Below, one piece after another: positions 20,031-31,743 of a stretch of DNA of 64,000 nucleotides (position 1 is its first letter; each line of letters opens with the position of its first letter). Both the position numbers and the translations under genes were made by a program. Source of the stretch: Xanthostigma xanthostigma (lineage: Eukaryota > Arthropoda > Insecta > Raphidioptera > Raphidiidae); the NCBI GenBank assembly GCA_963575645.1, contig OY754475.1:21800509-21864508 (forward strand), in the 5' to 3' direction. The notes below the pieces were generated by a model, which saw nothing but the letters and a program-made list of their open reading frames with translations, was not told the DNA's origin and searched no databases.

Positions 20031-20401
20031 ATGAATTTTTACATCCATTCAAGTGTCAATACCCGGTTGCCTTCATGACTTGCTACATTATTAGTTACTA
20101 CGAATATGAGACGCGTGTCGCGTGACGTCATCCGACACTGCACAGAGAATTGTCAAACTTAAACTTTGATGTAACATAACTGTGTTATTTTTTAAGGTAC
20201 CTGTATTACAAAACATTCTGATTAGTCATTAATTCTGTAATTTTTAGAGCTATGATTAAAATTAAAAAAAAAAAAAAACGGGATATCTTCCGAATTACGT
20301 CACTGGCACTTCGCTTAAAATGTGCATCGTTAATCAACACCCAACATTGACACAGCTGGATATAGTGCATAAGAAACGACTCAGGTTGCCGTTCAAGGTA
20401 T

Positions 20402-21145
20402 GTCTGGGTTACTGGACTGTCATAAAGTGACAGGAGCGTTTGGTTAGTTTTCATGCCGCTTTCGCTAAACAAGAGACCATATGCTCGCAATCTTTTGCTG
20501 GACCTTCTTTGGCTAATCGAATAAATAATTCTCACACAGCGAAATCTGTCAGTGGATTCGACGCATAAAAAATCCGACCGTCGTGTCCGGGTTACTTACT
20601 GAAATGTCACAAAGTGACAGGAGCGTTTCGTACACGTGTTGTTTGTTTGTTTTCATGCCGCTTTCGCTAAACAAGAGACCATATGCTCGCAATCTTTTGC
20701 TGGACCTTCTTTGGCTAATCGAATAAATAATTCTCACACAATGAAATCTGTCAGTGGATTCGACGCATAAAAAATCCGACCGTCGTGTCTGGGTTACTTA
20801 CTGAAATGTCACAAAGTGACAGGAGCGTTTCGTATACACGCCGTTCGTTTGTTTTTGCACCGCTTTCGCTAAATAAGAGACCCTATGCGCGCATATTTTT
20901 GCTGGACTTCGTTTGGTTTTATCGGATAAATAATTCTTACACAGCGAAATCTGTCAGTGGATTCGACGCATAAAAAATCCGACCGTCGTGTCTGGGTTAC
21001 CCACTGAAATGTCACAAAGTGACAGGAGCGTTTCGTATACACGCCGTTCGTTTGTTTGTGCACCGCTTTCGCTAAATAAGAAACCCTATGCGCGCATTCT
21101 TTTGCTGAACTCCGTTTGGTTTTATCGGATAAATAATTCTTACAG
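20402..21145. repeat. About 203-bp satellite, four tandem units
   Basis: Units start with GTCTGGGTTAC-type sequence at 20402, 20584, 20787 and 20990 (spacing 182, 203, 203). Each holds TGTCACAAAGTGACAGGAGC, CCGCTTTCGCTAAA and GATAAATAATTCT. Overlapping frames on both strands are by-products. Confidence 0.92.
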
Positions 21146-21546
21146 TCTTTGGCTGCGAATTCGACGATCGGCTCTGGAGCTAGTACAGGGTTGAGGAGGG
21201 AGGCGAGAGGCGGGAGGAGAGGGTTGAAAGAGCTCGTCGTGTTTGGCAGTGGGCGGAACAAACGCGTGTTTTGTCCGTCCGCGCGTACTCTCAGAGGGCA
21301 GTCCTCCATGAATCAAACCCTGGCTCACTTCAGGTATTGTATTGATCAGAAATCGACTGACGGACATTCTCTCGCGTACAGACGTGCTTTTCGGCCGCCT
21401 CCCGCGCGATCGTGCCGGTGAAAAACGGGACAGGGGATGTCCCGTAACACCGTTAACAAAACTGGCACGATTCTCGTCAGTTTCAAGGCTATATTCGATC
21501 GCCAGAATAATGTCCAGATAAAAAGATGAAATTTTCGTTAAAAATG

Positions 21547-22044
21547 TAGTGATGTGCCGGATCGTTAAAAATGTATATCCGCGGATACGGATCTGAATAC
21601 GGATTTTTGGTTTCAAGATCCGCGGATACGGATACGGATCTTAACTTTCATAGAGTACGCGGCGGTAAATATTGCACATCGACCTTTGGAAAGAGACTAT
21701 CTGTTATGGGAACAAGTTATTGACCTCTTTAAGAATTAACTCTCATAACAGATTGTCTCTTTCCAAAGATCGATGTGCAATATATCATTATAAAGATAGT
21801 TGATTTAGTACCTTTGAGTTATGTACTATTAATATGGTACTCACTACGATAAATGTTTGCAATATAAAGGTGCCAAATACGATTTAAAAAAATAAAAAAT
21901 AATCTGAATGGAATTTAACAGGTTTTCATTATTACCTAATTTCATCTATGAATTGAAAATTAATAAGGTAAAAGATCCGCCAAAAACAAACGGATACGGA
22001 TCTTTCTCGGATATCCGCGGATACGGATATCCGGCACATCACTA
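21547..22044. mobile_element. hAT-type MITE, copy A2, with perfect 8-bp target duplication
   Basis: Same family as 7998-8488. Flanks TAAAAATG (21539-21546) and TAAAAATG (22045-22052) are identical. Internal hairpin arms 21671-21707 and about 21745-21781. The duplication confirms the element ends as TAGTGATGTGCCGG / CCGGCACATCACTA. Confidence 0.93.
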
Positions 22045-22338
22045 TAAAAATGTTGGGCGTCTAGCTTTCAAAGAACTGATTATTAAAGAGCGTGCTATTA
22101 AGACAAACCAGAGACGCCAAACAAAACCGAATTGGTCCCAAATTGTAAAAAAGAAGAGTTTGACTCTTCTAGATAACACAATAATAAAAAAAGATCAGAA
22201 AAGTTAAATGCAAATAATATAAACTTAAAAGTCACAGCGACACTTGTACATTTCGTTTGAACGTGTGCGTCCGGCTTTAGAGGAAATAAAATTAATTAAA
22301 AAAAAAAGAGAAATTAAGAAAGACACAGTGACACCAAC

Positions 22339-22396
22339 CTTGCACGGTCAAATCCGAGGTCCACCTTTTCTCGTCAGCATGTTGAGGTTGGTCTAC
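22339..22396 (-). other. Candidate 58-nt minus-strand exon
   Basis: Minus strand has TTGTTGTTGTTTCAG|GTAGACC (AG at 22398-22397), then 58 nt, then CAAG|GTTGGT. The frame VDQPQHADEKRWTSDLTVQ is open but unknown to me. The only ATG inside it meets a stop after ten codons. Most likely a non-coding upstream exon of CtBP or chance; the donor is weak. Confidence 0.3.
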
Positions 22397-22611
22397 CTGA
22401 AACAACAACAAAAACAACATTAATATTATTAACTTCTGTTGTCAAACCGCATAAATATTGTCTTCTTCGTTATCGAGCAGCGCTTCTGTGCAGGGCGCAA
22501 GACAAAAACGCGTATGTCGGCATTTCAATTACATTTATTTTATTTATTTATTTCCAAAATATTTGTGATTCATTTATTGTACAATTTTAAAGTTGGAATA
22601 ATCCTGCCCAG

Positions 22612-22639
22612 CTTGGCTGAATCCAGTGCTAGGGCAGGA
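22612..22639 (-). repeat. Non-LTR element 3' stem-loop, minus-strand copy
   Basis: TCCTGCCC (22612-22619) pairs with GGGCAGGA (22632-22639). Its reverse complement aligns through loop and stem with the tail at 17767-17807, in opposite orientation, and both lie in T/A-rich 3' contexts. Confidence 0.55.
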
Positions 22640-22917
22640 ATATGGTTCGCGATGATTTAATCACAAGAATAAAGAAATAACTCTCTCTATTACGAACTGC
22701 ACTTATTCTTGAATCTCAGTGCCAAGTTAACCTGAGATTCATACTTTTCAGTAGTCGGGTTTTAGTTTTTGAAATTATTTTTTTTTTACTTGAAACACAA
22801 AGGGTAAAAATATTTCAGACATCGTCCCCCAAATTACGCTTCTGTGATTTAATCAAACAGTTCAATTTATGGTCTACTTCTTCATTTTTATTTCATGTTC
22901 CGTAAAAAAAAACGCAC

Positions 22918-23170
22918 AGGTTTGCACTCCGGGAGTGCCGGGAAAAATGAAAACTTGAATATTAACGTCTGACGAATTTTCGATCAAAATGGTTTGTATC
23001 ATAGATTGCATTTTTATGTAGATACGATATTTCAACGCTAGATGTCTAACGTTGTATACATTAAAGAGTTTTCTCGCTAACCCAGTTCTTACTTTACCTG
23101 ACGCGAGTTTAACATTTTTTACCCATTACAAAAAAAGTGTACAACGCCGCTAAAGAAGTTTTCACTTCAA
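22918..23170. mobile_element. MITE family E, copy 1
   Basis: One end carries the palindrome GCACTCCGGGAGTGC and ATGAAAACTTGAATATTAACG. The other ends GAAGTTTTCACTTC. Copies: 43919-44399 (RPB1 intron 4, internal tandem duplication) and 57719-57996. Confidence 0.75.
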
Positions 23171-23819
23171 AAAAACATAAAATACGACATAAGCTGTTTT
23201 GTCTCGTAGCCTCAGATAAATTACGCATCGAGAAGGTACACCTGCAGTGGTTCGAAAGGGAACTTGGAGCACCATGGGCATTCCAGGAATCTTCAAGTAG
23301 CCGTTGAGACAATACCGACGCCGTTCCGAGAAAACTTATTAGCTATGCGAGGCGTTAACCTCCTACGCCGCGGACGCTTACATAACCTGCAAATGGACGC
23401 GTGGCATTCAACTGTCATAATTGTCTACCGGTCACATTAAGATAATGACGTGTCACTCTCTACTATTTCAGAACCGCAGTATAGATAATTGTGGGGCTCA
23501 ATCGGCCTGACATTGTCCCATGCGACTCGAGCCATGTTTTCACTCAAGTGAATTAGAGCTCTTGTTATCGATATCAGTTCTATACTTGAAGGGCGAAGAA
23601 GTGCAAGTACATTACGTCTTGCATGTTTATTTTTGTAATTTTCTAAAGTCTTATCCCAACACTGGCCTATTATGAACAAGGCTAATTAATAAATTCATAT
23701 CAATTTTAAACTCCATATTCACAATGAGCAGCACAAGGTAGGTAGGTATAGGTAAAGACGTGCGCGCACATCTGTCGTCGTCAACAGACTTCTATGAAAT
23801 TACGTGGTCCACTGCATTG

Positions 23820-24010
23820 GACTGACCGCCGTCGCGCCGAGGGGCGACGTGCGGGTATCCGTTGAGTTTTGTTGCAACGGTTACGTGCCCGTCGCGCTAA
23901 CAAAACACCCACACTAACCTATTGAACATTGCGCGTCGGCCTGTCGCCCGTCATAAAAATCGGGCCGTTATCCGTTGTCGTTAACGAGAGGCCTAACTCG
24001 AAAGCGGTGT
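23820..24010. promoter_or_regulatory. CpG-rich patch
   Basis: Locally GC- and CpG-rich (CCGCCGTCGCGCCGAGG, GCGCGTCGGCCTGTCGCCCG) in an AT-rich setting, no coding frame recognised. Such patches may mark promoters in insects, but nothing here fixes a start site. Confidence 0.2.
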
Positions 24011-24183
24011 TTTCATATGCGGCTACCGACAAATTCGCGACCTCGATTCCAAGTAAAAACTGAACTTTTAATGCTTTTCGAGCGGCGTACCTAATTAATT
24101 TATAAATTCATACGTTTTACTATCATAGCAGGCACAATTTTAAATTGAAATTAAACAAGTCTCGAGATATACTCGAAAAAATA

Positions 24184-24335
24184 AGTTGGACCTCTGTATC
24201 TCAAAAATTAGCAACTAAAAATTAGTTAAAAATGAATCTTAACCTCTACAAGTCGAAATCCTTCATAAGTCTGAAACTCTATAGCTCGAATTTTTCGGGC
24301 GTCTCCCTTGAAGTTCGACTTACAGAGGTTCAACT
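24184..24335. mobile_element. Mini pogo/Tigger-like element
   Basis: Ends AGTTGGACCTCTGTA and TACAGAGGTTCAACT are inverted (one mismatch). Interior about 120 bp, AT-rich with several CTCGAA/GTCGAA pieces. Too short for any protein. Confidence 0.55.
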
Positions 24336-24829
24336 GTAGTTGTCTCTAAAAGTTGTGTGTTTCGGAGCCGTTTTCAAGCGTCACTGTTTTTCCATCCTCG
24401 TCGGATGAACAACGCCATAATAATCATAGAAATTACTTTTTTGGTGAGCTGCATTTAAAGTAAGTATATTGCATATATATATAGTGAGGACGCGTCTTTA
24501 CACAATACGCGAACAATAACAAAAAACCTAAATCTCACAATGGCAAAGTAATCAAAATAAAAACATTCTCGTGGAAGAAGAAAAATGTATACCCGCCCAC
24601 CCAGCGCTATTATGCAAGAAAAATGTCGTATACAGGGCTGGCGCGACGAAAAATGGCCGCGTCTATAGTGACAATTCGGGGGGCCCAAAATTGGAGAGAG
24701 TGTCCACGGGACCGCTTACTGTGCCGCGTAAACTTGATGCGTTAAATATTTTGCGTAAACTTGAAATAACGAACACATCAGGTTATAAATTCACTCCAAA
24801 ATTATGTTATTTGATGATATATGATTATA

Positions 24830-25181
24830 ATAAATCGCACGTGAGCTAAATCACGTACCGATACTGTTAAATTAAATAAATTCCAATTAACATTTTTGGA
24901 TCAACTTCCCCGATTTGTCAATCGTTAAAAATCGAGCCTAAGATGAGACAATATGACTCAAGGAATTGGAATATACCGTTGATTCTATACATAAATATAG
25001 ATCATCCACATAAACATACCTTGTAAATAGTTGTGTTCTGTGTTTATCTGTTTTGTTAACATCTTATTATTTATATTCTCTCATCGTATAGGCTCGATTT
25101 TTAACGATTAACAAATCGGGGAAGTTGATCCCAAAAAGTTAATTGTAATTGATTTTAGCTAGGCAACCCATGTGCGATTTA
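24830..25181. mobile_element. Fold-back MITE family K
   Basis: Ends TAAATCGCACGTG and CATGTGCGATTTA. Inner arms of about 65 bp include GATCAACTTCCCCGATTTGT and its complement, and ATCGTTAAAAATCGAGCCTA. The right end coincides with the insertion point of Helitron copy C2. Confidence 0.8.
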
Positions 25182-25779
25182 TCATATACTTATATAAATA
25201 CGCTAAGGTTAAAGATGTTTGCCTCCCTTTTTAGAAAAAACCTCACAATTTCTCCACATAAATTATAATCATTTTACAGATAATTGCTTGCCCTACTGAC
25301 ATCGACAACTAAAAAATTTATTATTGCTTTTGTTTTTGTAAATTAATTAAAATACAGCAACGCTGAACAACGTCTGCCATCTGACGGCTTTAATTTTGAA
25401 ACAACGTCAACACTTCGATCTGTCATCTGACCTTCATATTGTAATACAACATACACAATACTGCATACTGCCATCTGACGGCTTTGATTTTGAAACAGCG
25501 AGCAACGCTGAACAACGTCACAGCAATGCTGCATGATGCCATCTGACGGCTTAGCTCAACGCTTTTGCTACTTGCGCCTCTATATGACAATTTTAGTAAA
25601 ATATTTCTCCGATCTGTCATCTGTGCTTCATATTGTAATACAACAAAAAGAAGAACGTTATAAGCAGTGCGCAAAATTAGAAACGAATTGAATACCTGCA
25701 ATCATATTTAAAAAATAATTTTGTAAAGTGATAATTATTATACTTATTTAGTGCGAATAATTCGCACAGGTCACACTGG
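25182..25779 (+). mobile_element. Non-autonomous Helitron family C, copy 2
   Basis: A|TCATATACTTATATAAATACG start; palindrome GTGCGAATAATTCGCAC, then AGGTCACA CTGG|T end. Same length (598 bp) as copy 1. Inserted directly beside MITE K. Confidence 0.88.
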
Positions 25780-25959
25780 TCAATGTATAATATATTATCT
25801 ACCATAATCTTTTGTTATCATCAAATAACAGATGAGGGTATATATTTCTGATACCGGATCTCGCACTATAATCGACTTCGGTGCATTCTTTGGGCGATTT
25901 TGTCAACGCCGAAAACTTTCGATTCGCCCGTACAGAAAACTTTACACATTGTGTTGTGA

Positions 25960-26189
25960 CGTATGTGTGTCGGCGCACGCGTGTGTTCGTTTCGGGAGGG
26001 TGAGGGAGGACGGCTAAGGGACGGGGACGCGCAAAGTGGAGGTGGGTGGCGGCGGGAGGTGGACGGTTATATTATATAATGTGTACACACAGACACAAAT
26101 TTACACGAGTGTGAAAACGAAACGATAATAATAATCATCGTTGGTCGCGTCGTCAGTATGGCGGATTTGCAGGATTGGCCGCCCTATAT
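25960..26189 (+). promoter_or_regulatory. CpG-rich patch with possible initiator
   Basis: GC-rich sequence (about 25970-26070), then TCAGT at 26153-26157 directly before an ATG that reads MADLQDWPPY before running into a truncated hAT element at 26190. This could be a promoter and first exon interrupted by insertion, or chance. Confidence 0.2.
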
Positions 26190-26460
26190 TAGTGATGTGT
26201 CCACGCGACTCTTTATTGGGAGCTGGCTCCGTGCGCTCCGCTCACTAAAAAGAGTCGTTCAAAGGAGCGACACTAGACAGTACGTACTACACTAGAGTGC
26301 AGACTGCAGAGGTGTGAACTGTCATCGTGCATGCTCAGGAGTCACGTAGCATTGCACAGCACAATACACACACTCAGCTCTGAGCTCATTTTAATATGAT
26401 TCTGATCTTATATTATTCGCATTTCGGATAAACTATAAAGTATAATAAAAGCTTAACAAT
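26190..26460 (-). mobile_element. Truncated hAT-type MITE, copy B2
   Basis: Starts TAGTGATGTGTCCACG and matches the reverse complement of the right half of 38774-39276, including CCGTGCGCTCCGCTCACTAA and ATACACACACTCAGCTCTGA. The other terminus is missing. Confidence 0.75.
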
Positions 26461-26696
26461 AGTCTCGCGCACCGAGGGTTCCGTGCAAACTTGTAGGTAT
26501 GTAAATTGTTCGTCCATCGCGGGAATCGCGTCTCGAATATTTTTCCCGCTTTGCCGTCGAAAAACCGTCGTCCCCGTACATCGACGAAATAAGTTGCGGT
26601 CAGGTTACCAACTACGTAAGTATGAAACGAGTTCCGTTAGCGACATCCGATAGCCTAGCGGTCGTATCGTGCTGTATGCGAGAGTTCTCATGAATG

Positions 26697-26915
26697 TATA
26701 TACAAATCTTTGATTAACGTCTGATTAGAACTCTTCAATAAATAAAATTATCGACCAATTTTTTAGACAGTAATGTAACAAAAAATATCAATAATACATT
26801 AAACGATTAACGTTTCGATCCGGATTTGGATCTTCTTCAGAACGGATCTAAAAACATAAAAAAATAATTAATAATTAGTTTCTATTTATTTTTAATGTAA
26901 CTTGTGAAAGATTTT
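26697..26915. mobile_element. Repeat family N, copy 1
   Basis: Shares AACGTCTGATTAGAACTCTT, AATAAAATTATCGACC and AACGTTTCGATCCGGATTTG with 56167-56425, where the middle is inverted relative to the edges. Confidence 0.6.
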
Positions 26916-27674
26916 TAACAAACGTTCGAGTATATACTGCTGTATAAACGCACCGTTAGCGGACGCTTGTTTTGTATTCGAACTTTTAACGGGTTCAATA
27001 TCCTGGCCCAGTTTCAGATATAGACTTTTGATTATGGACGCTCGACAACACATCCAGCAACTGCAGTACACGGTATATTTTTCCAGGCGGTGTACAGAAG
27101 CACGCAGCCCGGCAAGTGAAGGAAATCCTTCATTGAAACGGGTTCAAGCATTACAATGTGCAAGCGAGCAAAGCTGTCTCCCACACACACAAACACACAC
27201 ACACAAACCTGCGACGACGAATTATACTGTGTTTCGCGCAACTCGACGCAACATTGTTTACTTTACAAACTTCCGTGTCGACAAACAATCCGTATATACA
27301 CGAAGTCTCGCGTTATGTGGGTCGGATCGGCGTCGTTTTATCTCCTCAAAATATATCAATTAAAAAAATTCGCACACTCGACGCGACAAGATGCCGCTTT
27401 CGAAAAGTACGCGTTTTCGAGTGCAGCTTTTCACACGAGGAGCGCCAAAATATTGTCTCCAAACATTGCGTATTTTCTGATGCAACTTTTCTCACAAGAA
27501 CAGCGCGACGCGACAAGATTCTACGAAATTCGTCTAAAATTGCGACCTGTATAGCTCGGACGTACATGCAGAGATAGACTGTAGAATATAGACGCTCGAC
27601 AGCTGAGGGAATCATCGTCTATGCGGGCACTATAGAAAATCTGTTAGCGAACACATACACAAACCGATTAGTAT

Positions 27675-28022
27675 ACTATTTTCCATCTATCACACTTCCC
27701 GTTATTTTCTACATTTTTAAAACTTCCACTTAATTGATAGCAACGGGGGCGAATGAAGGAATTTTAGGACATAGGGATAAGGTAGGCAAATTTTGAGCAT
27801 TGGAGGTCAATCGGCCATGGCCTTGAATAAGGAACAATCTCGATGTTTATCCGAAATAATTGAGGGAAACCGTGGAAAACCTCAACAAGACGGCCGGTAC
27901 AGGAATTACCGTTTCTCGGCGAGAGTCGGCAGGAAAAAGTTCCGGCCACATCTGCCCACGCCGGGAGTTGAACCCGGCACCTCCCAAATGCGAGTCTAGT
28001 AGTGCTCTCACCACTACTCGGT
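27675..28022 (-). mobile_element. tRNA-derived SINE, minus-strand copy
   Basis: Read on the minus strand it opens CACCGAGTAGTGGTGAGAGC, continues through GCATTTGGGA to GGGTTCAACTCCCGGC (B box, slightly changed), then a unique body and a tail near CCCGTTATTTTC complement. A second, plus-strand copy begins 400 bp away. Confidence 0.75.
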
Positions 28023-28410
28023 GACTGTACTTTAATTAGGCAGAAAACAAAACCCAGTCGACGGCGCCAACTCCTGCTGCATCGAGTATAGTGACTGAAC
28101 GAACACATTGACACAGTTAAGAAGACAGGAGCAGAATGGGGCGGCGCACCGGGAGGAAGGAACAGTATTTAAAGGAGGAGAACAGGCGGCAACGTACCGA
28201 GCTAGAAGACCGCGTCTTCCCTTCTGACATTGCATTATATGATATTCTGCTGTAACATAACGACTGAACATGGCCTGCCGTCTCTTGTAAAGACCGCTGC
28301 AAACACTCTGTAAAGCACGCCGTTCCCTGAGCGCTGCAGAACAACGAAAATCTTATAGGTACTTAGGTAATTTAAGAATGAATTATATCTTTTATATTTA
28401 ACCAATATTA

Positions 28411-28756
28411 CCGAGTAGTGGTGAGGGCACTAGACTCGCATTCGGGAGATACCGGGTTCAAATCCCGACGGGGGCAGATGTGACCGGGACTCTTTTTCCT
28501 GCCGCCTCTCGCCGAGAAACGATAATTCCTGTACCGGCCATCTTGTTGAGGTTTTCCACGGTTTCCCGCAATAATTCCAGATAAATATCGAGATGGTTCC
28601 TTATTCAAGACCATGGCCGATTACCACCTAAGCTCAAAATTTGCCTACCTTATCCTAATGTCCTAAAATTACTTAATTCGCCCATTGCTATTAATTAAGT
28701 GGAAGTTTAAAAACAGTAGAAAATAACGGGAAGTGTGATAGATGGAAAATAGTAAT
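28411..28756 (+). mobile_element. tRNA-derived SINE, plus-strand copy
   Basis: ACCGAGTAGTGGTGAGGGCA (A-box region) and ACCGGGTTCAAATCCCG (B box GGTTCAAATCC) are about 40 bp apart as in a Pol III promoter, followed by a non-tRNA body shared with the copy at 27675-28022. Ends near GAAAATAGTAATGG. Confidence 0.8.
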
Positions 28757-28859
28757 GGTGCGAATGGCGTCTGTTATGACATAAAGGGATTTTTAGAGAG
28801 GTTTTTAAGTTATCGAGGATTAACTTATCGAGGTTGCACTGTAATTGATATGATTTATA

Positions 28860-30855
28860 CAGAATAATTCAGTGTTGTTATTTTCAAAGTAGTGCAGCTC
28901 CCAGTGTTCTACTGCCTGTTTAGAGCTGAATAGTGTACGCCCGGCTTTACATTGATGTTTAAACATAACATTATACAGAAGACAGAGCGAACCTGGTTGT
29001 GTAAACGCAACCCATTGTGTACAGTTGTACAGTTTAGTTCAGACAGGGAATATTAGATACATTTCTGTATATATAGTACATAATACATACATCAAATACA
29101 ATCTAAATGGACCAGTTAGCACGATTGGACAGGGCTGTCAATTTGTGCGAATAATTACCGCCGACATGAAGAAACAGTTGAATAGTCTGCCCTATAGCCC
29201 TGCCGTTGCCGCAGTTGGACAGGAATCGGTATTGCAAATATTGTATGAAATTATACAAATAATCGTGAAAATCGCATGAAAATCGGTTGAACACTTATCG
29301 CATTCATATGTTAGATTTTTAAGATACGACATTCAATTTTCAAGAATGTCGCTTGTTAACTAAAGTGTGACCTTCATTTAGCAGTCGAAAACAAATGACA
29401 CTCTTGAAAGCTTTACATTCAAAGCTGCATTAGTCGTTGCGTAGCGACATGGAGGTGTCGGGTTTATCGCTTAGACCCGGCACCTCCGCCATCAGACTAT
29501 AGAACAGGATTTGTTGTTGTGCGTTTGGTCTAGATTCGAGAGTGGATCAATGGGCGTAGGCCCGTCGCCTCCGCACCAAGCAACAACACCATCGCATTAC
29601 ATCGTCCTCGACGTAACAACAAATCCGTCGCCCTGCGTCCCTTTCCCGTAGGAGAGCACATATCCGATATAGGACTACAGCGCCAAAACGAGCGTGGCGA
29701 GATGACGAAACTCCAACTAACGCACGTCGGGGAAAAACCGATTCGTTTCTTGTATAGTTAAGACGTGGCCTCGGGTCGAGAAACTTTTGTTTTAATGTCG
29801 AAGGTCAACAGTCGACGAGGTTAAGAATAAAAAAAAAAAACGCGATTCTCTGACATAAAACGGGAAACAATATCGTTTATATTTCAGCTTTAAATCTAGA
29901 TTTAAGAATAGTTGCAAACAAATGACATTCTTAAATCTGAATCGAAAGTTGATTGTAGTATCAGATACCAAGTTGTTGTAAAAAGACGTGAAAAAGGCTG
30001 GACTCCTTGACGCAAACACAATGAGCATTATAAGGGTAAGCCCACTTCCAAATATCCGATCGAGATGAAATTTTGCATGCATGCGTAGTTCCGATAAACT
30101 TTTTTATAAGCATTCCATTTGCATAGTCATGGTTCAGTCGTCACAGGAATTTACGTGATTGTAATCACGTCACTCCCACCACAAGTGTCCCGTTTCTTCC
30201 GCCATGCGAAATACATTAATATTTCACGTCTCCGAAAAAAGCTTGTTATTAGATCGACGATGTTTAACTGTGGAGACGAGGAGTTGGATTATAAAAGGGC
30301 GTAACTGCAAAAATATAAAAAAAAATCTAACAATATATTTAAGATGTAATCTTCTGCCATGCGAAATACATTATTATTTCATGTCTCCGAAAAAAACTTG
30401 TTTTTAGACCGACGATGTTTAACTGTGGAAACATTTTACAACATTTTTCATTGATGCTCCACTCCTATTGGTCGTAGCGTGATATTATATAGCCTATATG
30501 GGCTATCCAACAAAAAAAAAAAACATATTTCATCAGCTTTATATATTAGTATAGACTGATTTTCGTTCATTCAGATTTGAAACAGTTGAACGACGAAACA
30601 AAAGAACGGCACTTAACCATGAAAAACAAAATTAAAGAGTCCGACTCCACAGGTACATCGTTAACTTGAAATATTATTACAACCCATTTGGCCCGCGTTC
30701 AAACAACATCATTAACACATAACAAAACGCGATCGAAACAAAAGCAGCAAGCCAATTGCCTTGTTGACAGACGATCGACACTTAAAAACGTCAAACTTGG
30801 GCCCGCATAAACAGTTGAACGAAAGTTATTTGATTTACTGTCTTCTTCTACTTAA
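28860..30855. other. Intergenic region with a strong hairpin
   Basis: No gene recognised. GC-rich 29430-29720 holds a 13-bp hairpin (29451-29463 with 29475-29487). A small direct repeat (GCCATGCGAAATACATTA at about 30200 and 30356) also occurs. Confidence 0.4.
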
Positions 30856-30860
30856 AAAAA

Positions 30861-31114
30861 ATTGGTTGTCTGTAAAGTCGGTTTACGGACGATAGTTTTA
30901 CGTGATAACGTATTCCGCTCGAATATCATATTTAATAATACATAACCTAAATTTTAGTAGCTGTCAAACTATATTTTTACCGACTCTCTATCGCTTATAC
31001 TGCGCTCTCGCTTGCACGCTCAGGGTCAGGCGGAACGTGACACTTTTCGGAACGTTACACTTTTTCGTGCATGCAGCCGGTGTTTCATCAATTTATAAGA
31101 CGTTATCACGTCAA
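30861..31114. mobile_element. MITE family D, internally deleted copy
   Basis: TTGGTTGTCTGTAAAGTCGG start and ACGTTATCACGTCAA end as in the fuller copies. The middle keeps CAGGGTCAGGCGGAACGT. Confidence 0.7.
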
Positions 31115-31139
31115 AAAAAACTCAAAGATTGACTGACTA

Positions 31140-31429
31140 ACGGATAACGCAGAGCCCAAACCTTTGGGTCTAGAAGAATGAAATTTTGCACAGGACTTCT
31201 TTATATAATGTAGAACACTCAAAAGGGATTTTTGAAAATTCATCCATTAAGGAGAGTTTCTAGCCCCAATAAAATCAAAGTGTTTTAAAGTGGCACTGCA
31301 ATACGGTGGCTCCGAAGGCTTCGCTACTGTTTTTAAAGTGGTTCTGCAATACGGTGGAAAAGCTCCGCTATACTGTTGTCGCTGTCGCGTTTAATCGCAA
31401 TAGTGGGCGGAGCCGCGGGTAGCGGCTAG
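31140..31429 (+). mobile_element. Helitron 3' end, GC hairpin type
   Basis: Ends GGAGCCGCGGGTAGCGG CTAG|T at 31426-31429. The upstream ATGAAATTTTGCACAGGACT is a phrase often seen in such elements. The 5' end is not defined, so the start is approximate. Confidence 0.5.
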
Positions 31430-31743
31430 TATTAAATATAAAATATTCGTATCTGTCGTTATAGCACATATACGTACGGTACTTCAAAAATAATTAAGAT
31501 TAGACTGTAGATTATAGACGCTCGACAACGGCAGAGGTAATTAGCGCGCCTGTAAAATATAATTAATCGAGCGCATTAAGCGGGACGAGCGAGGGGAGGG
31601 AGGGCCGTTTACACAAAGCAGACAAAACGCGTTTACCTCTGCTCGCCCTTCTCGGAGTGTTGTTTTCACGCCGATACATGATTGATTATATATTGATTGG
31701 CCGATAAAACAGTGCGCTGCGTCGGGTTTGTCTTATTACATTA

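Noticed and set aside
26158-26300. Short protein MADLQDWPPY... running into the hAT element
   Set aside because: Only ten codons precede transposon sequence; not enough to call a gene, kept only as a possible promoter context.
27156-27577. Overlapping 130-codon plus-strand frames
   Set aside because: Three overlapping frames around a CA microsatellite, no recognised domain, no splice context.
28411-28480. Functional tRNA gene
   Set aside because: A and B boxes are present but the arms do not pair into a cloverleaf, and the same head with a long body occurs at 27675-28022: a SINE.
29025-29294. Endogenous virus or LTR element near 29 kb
   Set aside because: No long terminal repeats, primer-binding site, polymerase or capsid-like frame could be found.
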